A program made the position numbers and the translations under genes. A stretch of 10,907 nt of DNA from Flavobacterium sp. UBA807 (lineage in GTDB: Bacteria; Bacteroidota; Bacteroidia; Flavobacteriales; Flavobacteriaceae), in the NCBI GenBank assembly GCA_002296885.1, contig DBIH01000261.1, positions 1 to 10,907 on the forward strand, given 5' to 3'. The number at the start of each line of letters is the position of its first letter. Positions within the stretch are counted from its first letter, which is position 1. The notes beneath the pieces are model-generated. The model saw nothing but the letters and a program-made list of their open reading frames with translations, did not search any database and was not told where the DNA came from. This document shows positions 1 through 4,840 of the stretch, piece by piece.

Positions 1-1247
1 TTTTCCGGAAACGGGACATAAAAGGCTTTTCCTTTTTCAAAAGAGAATGACATTCCGACCAATTCAGCATTCAAAGCATCAATTCCGGTTGTTTCGGTAT
101 CAAAGCAAACTGATTTTTGATTTATAAGGTTTTGCAAAAACAGCTTAATTCCTAGTTCGCCCTGAACGATTTGATATAAATGTTCCGTATTTTCTATGGT
201 TGCATAATACGAATGTGGTTTTGGCTCATCGTTTTCATCATCTGAAAAGCCAAATAAATCAAATTGGCTTTCGTTTTTTGTGGTTGTTTTTTTGACAGGT
301 TTTACAGAATCATCTGAAGTTTCAGTACCATTGCCATTGGTCTCAATTTCATCATATTCTTTTCCGGTTCCGAAGAATTTATCAAACTGGGCTTTTAGCT
401 GACGGAATTCTAATTCTATGAATAAAGCATCTGTTTTTTCTACATCAGGTTTTGTCAACTCGTAATCATCAGCATTGAATTTTACATCACAGTCACAAAT
501 AATCTCTGCAAGTTTTTTGGATAAAATGCCAAGATCTTTATTGGCTTCAATTTTTTCCTTCATTGCACCTTTCAGCTTATCGGTATTTGCCAAAAGATTT
601 TCCATCGAACCAAATTCTTTCAGTAACTTCTTTGCAGTAACTTCACCAACACCAGGTAATCCCGGAATGTTATCGGCGGCATCGCCCATCATTCCAAGGA
701 AATCGATAACCTGTGAAGGATGTTCAATTTCAAAACGCGCCAATACTTCGGGAACCCCCCAAATTTCAATATCATTGCCCAGACGGGCAGGCTTGTACAT
801 GAAAATATTTTCGGAAACCAATTGCGCAAAATCCTTATCGGGCGTTACCATAAAAACCTGAAAGTTTTCCTTTTCGGCCTGTTTTGCAATAGTTCCAATC
901 AAGTCATCGGCTTCACAACCGGCCAATTCAATAATAGGAATATGCATTGCCTGGAGCAATTGCTGGATGTAAGGAACGGCAATTTTAATAGCTTCGGGAG
1001 TTTCGTCGCGATGTGCTTTGTATTCCTGGTACATTTCAGAACGTACCTGACTTCCGCCTTTATCAAAAGCTACTGCCAAGTGATCTGGTTTTTCACGTTT
1101 GATAACATCCATCAGCGAGTTCATAAATCCGATAATGGCCGATGTATCCATTCCTTTAGAATTTATTCGCGGGTTTTTTATAAAGGCATAATATCCGCGG
1201 AATATTAAAGCATAAGCATCAAGAAGGAAAAGGCGTTTTTGTGACAT
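1..1247 (-). CDS. polA: DNA polymerase I, N-terminal part (cut by window edge)
   Basis: This is the first 415 codons of DNA polymerase I, which removes RNA primers and fills gaps during replication and repair; the gene runs off the left edge. The 5'-nuclease (FEN-like) domain covers about residues 5-290. Visible metal-binding acidic residues are D10, D62, E112/D114/D115, D137/D139 and D189/D192. The helix-hairpin-helix (PGLPGVGEVTAKK) lies at 196-208. Residues about 292-345 form a hydrophilic, probably disordered linker containing QFDLF (328-332), which resembles a sliding-clamp-binding motif. The 3'-5' exonuclease domain begins near 347; its first motif DTE (383-385) is intact, so proofreading is probably retained, unlike Taq or Bacillus Pol I. 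The polymerase domain lies outside the window. The ATG at 1247 starts the conserved FLLDAYALIFR block. The gene is divergent from the PepSY-like gene, and I found only a weak promoter candidate for it (TGATTTTG on the minus strand at 1307-1300). Confidence 0.97.
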   Translation of the reverse strand, partial: MSQKRLFLLDAYALIFRGYYAFIKNPRINSKGMDTSAIIGFMNSLMDVIKREKPDHLAVAFDKGGSQVRSEMYQEYKAHRDETPEAIKIAVPYIQQLLQAMHIPIIELAGCEADDLIGTIAKQAEKENFQVFMVTPDKDFAQLVSENIFMYKPARLGNDIEIWGVPEVLARFEIEHPSQVIDFLGMMGDAADNIPGLPGVGEVTAKKLLKEFGSMENLLANTDKLKGAMKEKIEANKDLGILSKKLAEIICDCDVKFNADDYELTKPDVEKTDALFIELEFRQLKAQFDKFFGTGKEYDEIETNGNGTETSDDSVKPVKKTTTKNESQFDLFGFSDDENDEPKPHSYYATIENTEHLYQIVQGELGIKLFLQNLINQKSVCFDTETTGIDALNAELVGMSFSFEKGKAFYVPFPE

Positions 1248-1313
1248 AATTTAATTTTATAAGGATTGTAAAAATAGGAATTTGAAATAGATATTCTGGC
1301 AAAATCATAAACT

Positions 1314-1376
1314 AAAGTTAAACTTTTTTAAATGGGGATTTCTTCATTTTAGCTTCATTTTCCATCAATAATTTTG
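1314..1376 (+). promoter_or_regulatory. Promoter of the PepSY-like gene with 11-bp tandem operator
   Basis: CTTCATTTT occurs at 1342-1350 and again at 1353-1361, an 11-bp start-to-start spacing. Seven bases later comes TAATTTTG (1369-1376), a perfect match to the Bacteroidetes -7 box TAnnTTTG. The second repeat starts 16 bp before the -7 box and occupies the space where a -33 box would sit. This is typical of promoters activated by an OmpR/PhoB-family dimer. Upstream is the near-palindrome AAAGTTAAACTTT (1314-1326). The same layout, with identical spacing between repeats and -7 box, precedes the genes at 4082 and 4451. The predicted leader is about 25 nt. That the neighbouring response regulator binds here is inference. 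Confidence 0.85.
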
Positions 1377-1408
1377 GCTTAGAAATAAAATGATAAAAGA
1401 GAATAGTT

Positions 1409-1879
1409 ATGAAAAAAATATTTTTAGTTGCGTCATTTTTTTACAGTATTATTATTCAGGCACAAACTACGGAAAACTCAAGCGAAGTTATTCCGACTTT
1501 GGAAGTCCAGAAAGCGTTTCAAAAAGAGTTTCCAAAAGTTAAACCTGTATGGAGAAAAGAATTTTCAGGCAGTGATAAAGATGAACTGACTTATGAAGCT
1601 GATTTTTCTGTAAACAATTCCAATATGACGGCTGTTTATAATGCCATTGGAGTATTCAAGGTTTTACAATTTGAAATCAAACCAACAGAAATTCCGGTTA
1701 GAATTAGCAGTTATATGGAAAAAAATTATCCAAAAAACAAAATTGAAAAAGCAGCCAAAATGATGACAAACGATAATAAAATTACCTACGAAATAGGGAT
1801 AACTATAAATGGAAAATGGAGTGATGCCGTTTTTGATAAAGAGGGAGATTTTTTAGAAATGGTTCAGAAAGATAATTGA
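1409..1879 (+). CDS. Secreted PepSY-like protein
   Basis: A 156-residue exported protein. Residues 1-18 are a signal peptide (KK, a hydrophobic run, likely cleavage IQA|Q), so the mature form is probably periplasmic. The rest resembles the PepSY-like/BLIP-like fold (putative beta-lactamase-inhibitor-like family). It contains two similar halves, about 32-90 and 97-152. Each has a helix ending in a (F/Y)P motif (KEFPK at 39-43; KNYPK at 105-109), then strands with TYEADF or TYEIGI, and an aromatic-x-x-x-G turn (YNAIG at 77-81; FDKEG at 142-146). Proteins of this family are usually small periplasmic binding or inhibitory modules, and no enzyme activity is expected. It lies directly upstream of a two-component pair and carries the same operator as two small secreted-peptide genes, so it is probably an output or accessory of that system. 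The exact ligand is unknown. Confidence 0.85.
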   Translation: MKKIFLVASFFYSIIIQAQTTENSSEVIPTLEVQKAFQKEFPKVKPVWRKEFSGSDKDELTYEADFSVNNSNMTAVYNAIGVFKVLQFEIKPTEIPVRISSYMEKNYPKNKIEKAAKMMTNDNKITYEIGITINGKWSDAVFDKEGDFLEMVQKDN

Positions 1880-1905
1880 TTGTGTATTTTTAGAATTGTA
1901 GGTTG

Positions 1906-1937
1906 AAAAAGTCGGTGAAGCAATTTGCCGGCTTTTT
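1906..1937 (+). terminator. Intrinsic terminator after the PepSY-like gene
   Basis: AAAAAGTCGG (1906-1915) pairs with CCGGCTTTTT (1928-1937), giving 10 bp with one G-T wobble and a 12-nt loop. The 3' arm ends in five T, followed by G and more T. It sits 27 bp after the stop codon and 28 bp before the response regulator start, so it should at least partly separate the two transcripts. Confidence 0.75.
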
Positions 1938-1964
1938 GTTTACATTTACTTTAATATTTATTTT

Positions 1965-2639
1965 ATGAATGTATTAATTGTTGAAGATTACAAAGAATTA
2001 GCCAAAGAGATAATCGATTTTTTGTCTAAAAATGGCTATTTGTGCAAATGGGTTTCGAATTGTAAAGATGCCTTGGAAGAAATGGGCGTGAATACCTATG
2101 ATGCCATGCTTCTGGATTTGGGACTTCCTGATGGTGATGGTTTCCAGGTTCTGAAAAGCGTCAGGAAACAACAATGCAAAACTGCGGTAATTGTGATAAC
2201 GGCCCGTGGCGAACTCGACGATAAAATCAACGGGTTGGAACTTGGTGCCGATGATTATCTGACAAAACCATTTGCACTTACCGAACTTGCAGCACGATTG
2301 TATGCCGTAATAAGACGAATGAATGGTTTTGTAACCAATGAAATAGAAGTTCATGGTTTCAAGATTCAACTGCAGGATTACAAGATAACATTTGATGAAA
2401 CGCCACTTAGTTTAACCAAAAAAGAGTTTGATATTTTTCAATATTTGGTACTGAATAAAAACAGGGTTATTACAAGACTGCAATTGACCGAACACGTTTG
2501 GGGCGATATTCTGGAATTGAATTCCGATTCTAATTTTGTGGATGTACATGTTCGGAATCTGAGAAAAAAACTTGAAAAATTCACTAAGATAGATTGGTTT
2601 GAAACTGTTCGTAATGTTGGTTACAGAATAAATATTTAA
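1965..2639 (+). CDS. OmpR/PhoB-family response regulator
   Basis: A 224-residue two-component regulator of normal length for the family. The receiver domain (1 to about 117) has the acidic pair E7/D8, the phospho-acceptor D51 in LLDLGLPDGDG, T79 and K101 in LTKPF, so all catalytic positions are present. The winged-helix DNA-binding domain (about 127-224) has the SLTKKEFDIFQYL block, recognition helix about 188-204 (NFVDVHVRNLRKK) and the wing motif TVRNVGYRI. Such regulators bind direct repeats as head-to-tail dimers. Three promoters around this gene carry 11-bp tandem CTTCATTT repeats, and these are the best candidate targets. The stop codon directly abuts the kinase start, so the two are co-transcribed. 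No such repeat lies in front of this gene. Its own promoter is unclear; TACATTTA at 1941-1948 is a near match to a -7 box. The named subfamily cannot be decided from the sequence. Confidence 0.95.
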   Translation: MNVLIVEDYKELAKEIIDFLSKNGYLCKWVSNCKDALEEMGVNTYDAMLLDLGLPDGDGFQVLKSVRKQQCKTAVIVITARGELDDKINGLELGADDYLTKPFALTELAARLYAVIRRMNGFVTNEIEVHGFKIQLQDYKITFDETPLSLTKKEFDIFQYLVLNKNRVITRLQLTEHVWGDILELNSDSNFVDVHVRNLRKKLEKFTKIDWFETVRNVGYRINI

Positions 2640-3974
2640 ATGAGGATAAAACACCAACTGGCTATTTTCAATGCGCTTACACGACTATTAATTATTGTTG
2701 TGCTTTGGTTTTCGTTGCCTATTCTTATTGAAAAAGTTGTTTACAAACACATCGACAAAACCCTTCTGGAAAAAAAACAAAAATTCATTGAACATCTTGA
2801 TAAAGAGGAAATCAATGATTTTATCAATCGAAATGACTCGACCGAAACCTATTCGAGTTTCTCAACGCTGCATAATGAGTTTCTGCAATTGTATCAATCG
2901 AAAGAGAAAAATATTAAGAGCAATACCATTTTTAAAAATGAATCTCGGATTATTGAGGATGAGCAAAATGATTACCGGACATTGTATTATAGTTTTGATT
3001 ATGAAAACAAAAGCTACCGTCTTGAGATTGGAAGCAGTTTAAGTGAAATTCAGGATCTGACTTTTGTCATCAGGCTTTTCATTTTAATTGTTCTTATTAT
3101 TGTTGTTGTCTTCACGTTCCTTGTAGATACTGTTTTTGTGGAGTATTTGCTAAAACCGTTCTATAAAATTATAAATAAAAAAATTCGGAATGTCAACGCT
3201 CCCGAACGATTTGACTACACTACAATCCAATCGCACTCAACCGATTTTAGGGAATTGGATGAAGTCCTGAATCAGATGATGAAAAGTATCCAGGAACTTT
3301 TTAGTCACGAAAAACAATTTATTGCCAATGTTTCCCACGAATTGCTCAGCCCAATAGCGCTGCTCAAAAACCGATTCGAAAATTTGCTTCAGAATGAATC
3401 AATAAATGATGAAGGAATTGACAAAATAGCAAGTTCGATGCGTACACTCGATTTGCTCAAAAAAGTGATAAACAATTTATTGTTGATTTCCAGAATTGAG
3501 AATAATCAGTTTGCCAATAATGAACAGATTTCCATTAAAGAAATAATTGCTGAAATCCTCGAAGATTTTGAAGACAGGATTGAGGAGAAGAAACTTTCCG
3601 TTTCAAATGAAGTTGAAGATGATTTTATTTTTCTTGGAAATAGGATACTGATTCGGATTATGCTTTATAATTTGATATTGAATGCTATAAAATATAATGT
3701 TGCAAAAGGTAAGATTGCATTAAAAACGAACCACTCGGGAGACAATTACCTTTTAACTATTACCGACACCGGAAAAGGAATGACAGCAACACAAATGGCA
3801 ACAATTTTTGAACGCTTCACGCGGATTGATATCGAGCAGGAAGGTCAAGGCCTGGGATTGGCCATTGTAGACAGTATTGCGAAGTTCCATCACATAGAAA
3901 TCAAAGTTGATTCGAAAGTTGATACGGGAACTACTTTTACTGTTCAATTCCCTGTTGTCATAAAGAAAAGTTAA
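2640..3974 (+). CDS. Membrane sensor histidine kinase, partner of the upstream regulator
   Basis: A 444-residue inner-membrane kinase. Transmembrane segments are about 13-33 and 143-166, enclosing a periplasmic sensor region of roughly 108 residues with acidic patches (for example EDEQND at 106-111). The cytoplasmic part has a HisKA dimerisation domain with H233 in FIANVSHELLSP, then a HATPase domain. The N-box holds N344 and N348, the G1 box is DTGKGM (376-381), the F-box is FERF (390-393), and the G2 box is GQGLGL (402-407). All ATP-binding motifs are intact. The H-box is slightly unusual: the common SHELRTP is SHELLSP here, so the conserved Thr is Ser and the Arg is Leu. The ATG begins on the base after the regulator's stop codon (TAAATG), implying translational coupling. 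I do not recognise the sensor fold, and the signal is unknown. Confidence 0.94.
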   Translation: MRIKHQLAIFNALTRLLIIVVLWFSLPILIEKVVYKHIDKTLLEKKQKFIEHLDKEEINDFINRNDSTETYSSFSTLHNEFLQLYQSKEKNIKSNTIFKNESRIIEDEQNDYRTLYYSFDYENKSYRLEIGSSLSEIQDLTFVIRLFILIVLIIVVVFTFLVDTVFVEYLLKPFYKIINKKIRNVNAPERFDYTTIQSHSTDFRELDEVLNQMMKSIQELFSHEKQFIANVSHELLSPIALLKNRFENLLQNESINDEGIDKIASSMRTLDLLKKVINNLLLISRIENNQFANNEQISIKEIIAEILEDFEDRIEEKKLSVSNEVEDDFIFLGNRILIRIMLYNLILNAIKYNVAKGKIALKTNHSGDNYLLTITDTGKGMTATQMATIFERFTRIDIEQEGQGLGLAIVDSIAKFHHIEIKVDSKVDTGTTFTVQFPVVIKKS

Positions 3975-4030
3975 ACTTTTATTCGGGTGTCAAGTCTTCA
4001 TTTTCTCTTCATTTTGTGGTTGTAGCTTTG
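3966..4030 (+). promoter_or_regulatory. Promoter of the 59-residue peptide gene with 11-bp tandem operator
   Basis: CTTCATTTT occurs at 3996-4004 and 4007-4015 (11 bp apart). After a 7-bp gap comes the perfect -7 box TAGCTTTG (4023-4030). The architecture is identical to that at 1342-1376 and 4378-4412. The near-palindrome AAAGTTAAACTTT (3967-3979) overlaps the kinase stop codon and lies at almost the same distance upstream as in the first copy. The predicted leader is about 45 nt. Despite the short gap after the kinase gene, the downstream peptide therefore has its own regulated promoter. Confidence 0.85.
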
Positions 4031-4081
4031 GTCTACAATAATGACAATAGTGTTAATTATTAATTCAAAAATTTAGAAATC

Positions 4082-4261
4082 ATGAAAAAAGTAGTAATGT
4101 TAGCTTTGCTTGTTTTAGGAACAGCAGCTTTCGCAACAAATGCAAAACCAACTGTGGTTAAAGGAACAGCTAAAAAAGAAATTTCTTTAAGAAAACACAG
4201 AAAACATGCAAAAAAAGCTAAAAAAGTAGAAGCAGCTCAAACTTCTAGTACAACAAAATAA
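4082..4261 (+). CDS. Small secreted Lys/Ala-rich peptide (59 aa), paralogue of the next gene
   Basis: A short gene of 59 residues, easily missed by length cut-offs. Residues 1-21 form a signal peptide (MKKVVMLALLVLGTAAFATNA). The mature tail of about 38 residues is strongly basic and hydrophilic, with the segment RKHRKHAKKAKK (37-48) and a Ser/Thr end; it is probably unstructured. The signal peptide and the sequence just before the ATG closely match the gene at 4451, so the two arose by tandem duplication. Composition (signal peptide plus Lys/Ala/His/Thr tail) resembles the enterobacterial acid-shock protein Asr, although that is not proof of homology. Evidence that it is real: a well-formed promoter with operator, a perfect terminator 33 bp after the stop, and a conserved paralogue. 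Function unknown; a periplasmic buffering, envelope-binding or chaperone-like role is a guess. Confidence 0.85.
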   Translation: MKKVVMLALLVLGTAAFATNAKPTVVKGTAKKEISLRKHRKHAKKAKKVEAAQTSSTTK

Positions 4262-4293
4262 CTAAATTATAAAAGGCTAGTTATTAATTCCGG

Positions 4294-4324
4294 AAAGAGC
4301 TGATGAACAATCAGCTCTTTTTGT
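4294..4324 (+). terminator. Intrinsic terminator after the 59-residue peptide gene
   Basis: AAAGAGCTGAT (4294-4304) pairs perfectly with ATCAGCTCTTT (4310-4320), an 11-bp stem with loop GAACA, followed by T residues and TTG. With the upstream promoter it defines a single-gene transcript of roughly 290 nt. Confidence 0.92.
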
Positions 4325-4352
4325 TTGAGAAAAGTATAAATCACAAGACAAT

Positions 4353-4412
4353 GTTAAATTTTATAAAGGCTTTAAATCTTCATTTAATCTTCATTTAACA
4401 AGAATACATTTG
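4353..4412 (+). promoter_or_regulatory. Promoter of the 65-residue peptide gene with 11-bp tandem operator
   Basis: CTTCATTTA occurs at 4378-4386 and 4389-4397 (11 bp apart). After a 7-bp gap comes the perfect -7 box TACATTTG (4405-4412). This is the third copy of the arrangement, with exactly the same repeat period and the same 16-bp offset from second repeat to -7 box. The upstream GTTAAATTTTA (4353-4363) matches the GTTAAACTTTT element of the other two promoters at a 25-bp offset, although the palindrome is not preserved here. The predicted leader is about 32 nt. Confidence 0.85.
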
Positions 4413-4450
4413 TCTTGTAAAAAATAATTAATTTCAAAAATTTTAAGATC

Positions 4451-4648
4451 ATGAAAAAAGTATTGATGTTAGCTTTAGTAGTTTTAGGAACAACAGTTAT
4501 GGTAAATGCTCAAACTGCACCAGCTAAAACTGCTACACCAGCTCCGGCTCCGGCAAAAGAAGTTAAAGCAAAAAAAGCACCTAAGAAAGCTAAAGCTGAG
4601 AAAAAAGTAGAAGCGGCTCCGGCTCCTGCTGCACCAGCCAAAAAATAA
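4451..4648 (+). CDS. Small secreted Ala/Lys/Pro-rich peptide (65 aa)
   Basis: A 65-residue protein with a clear signal peptide (residues 1-20, cleavage VNA|Q). The mature part of about 45 residues is made almost only of Ala, Lys, Pro, Glu, Val and Thr, with AP runs at both ends (PAPAPA at 30-35; APAPAAPA at 56-63) around a KAKKAPKKAKAEKK core. It is low-complexity, strongly basic and surely disordered. It is a paralogue of the gene 190 bp upstream: MKKV-MLAL-VLGT is shared in the signal peptide, as is the leader sequence around the start. Composition resembles enterobacterial Asr, a periplasmic acid-shock protein controlled by OmpR-family regulators; other readings are a cell-wall- or LPS-binding polycation or a structural filler peptide. 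It has its own operator-bearing promoter and terminator. Confidence 0.88.
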   Translation: MKKVLMLALVVLGTTVMVNAQTAPAKTATPAPAPAKEVKAKKAPKKAKAEKKVEAAPAPAAPAKK

Positions 4649-4696
4649 TCTAACCTTTTGTCAAAAAAAAGTAGTCAAGCAAGACGTTATTTTTTG

Positions 4697-4730
4697 AAAG
4701 ACCGATGAAGAAATTCATTGGTCTTTTTTT
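4697..4730 (+). terminator. Intrinsic terminator after the 65-residue peptide gene
   Basis: AAAGACCGATGAA (4697-4709) pairs with TTCATTGGTCTTT (4714-4726), a 13-bp stem with one G-T wobble and a GAAA tetraloop. Four further T bases extend the run to seven (4724-4730). Confidence 0.92.
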
Positions 4731-4785
4731 ATTTAAACGAAAGTTAAAAATTGTCCAAAAACAAAAATTGATTCAACTTTCTTTG

Positions 4786-4826
4786 TTAATTTGTAACTCG
4801 AGGCCGTAGGCCGGACTGTACGAAGT
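4786..4826 (+). promoter_or_regulatory. Possible promoter and GC-rich leader of the phosphoesterase gene
   Basis: TTAATTTG (4786-4793) is one base from the -7 consensus TAnnTTTG, but no well-spaced -33 box is visible. Just downstream, in the predicted leader, is a stretch of unusually high GC for this genome (4797-4826). It begins with the palindrome CTCGAG and holds the tandem heptamer AGGCCGT-AGGCCGG (4801-4814), in which GGCC-GTA-GGCC can fold as a short hairpin. Its purpose is unknown. Confidence 0.4.
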
Positions 4827-4840
4827 AAAAAAAAATAAAG

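Noticed and set aside
720..1208. Long plus-strand reading frame (162 codons) opposite polA
   Set aside because: It is antisense to the conserved 5'-nuclease domain, has no promoter and no recognisable protein features; polA is unambiguous.
1300..1307. Minus-strand TGATTTTG as the polA promoter
   Set aside because: One mismatch at a key position and no -33 box at a suitable distance; noted in the polA entry but not listed as a separate promoter.
1998..2369. Minus-strand reading frame of 123 codons inside the response regulator
   Set aside because: The plus strand carries a complete receiver domain with all catalytic residues; the antisense frame is Phe/Ile-rich and unlike a protein.
3966..3980. 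Short hairpin AAAAGT-TAA-ACTTTT at the kinase stop codon as a terminator
   Set aside because: The stem is only 6 bp, A/T-rich, overlaps the stop codon and lacks a proper T-run; the same sequence precedes the PepSY-like gene promoter, where no gene ends.
4661..4697. TCAAAAAA / TTTTTTGA inverted repeat that could compete with the terminator at 4697
   Set aside because: It is an A/T-only stem with a long loop and touches the terminator by a single base; in AT-rich sequence this is expected by chance and no regulatory logic is visible.
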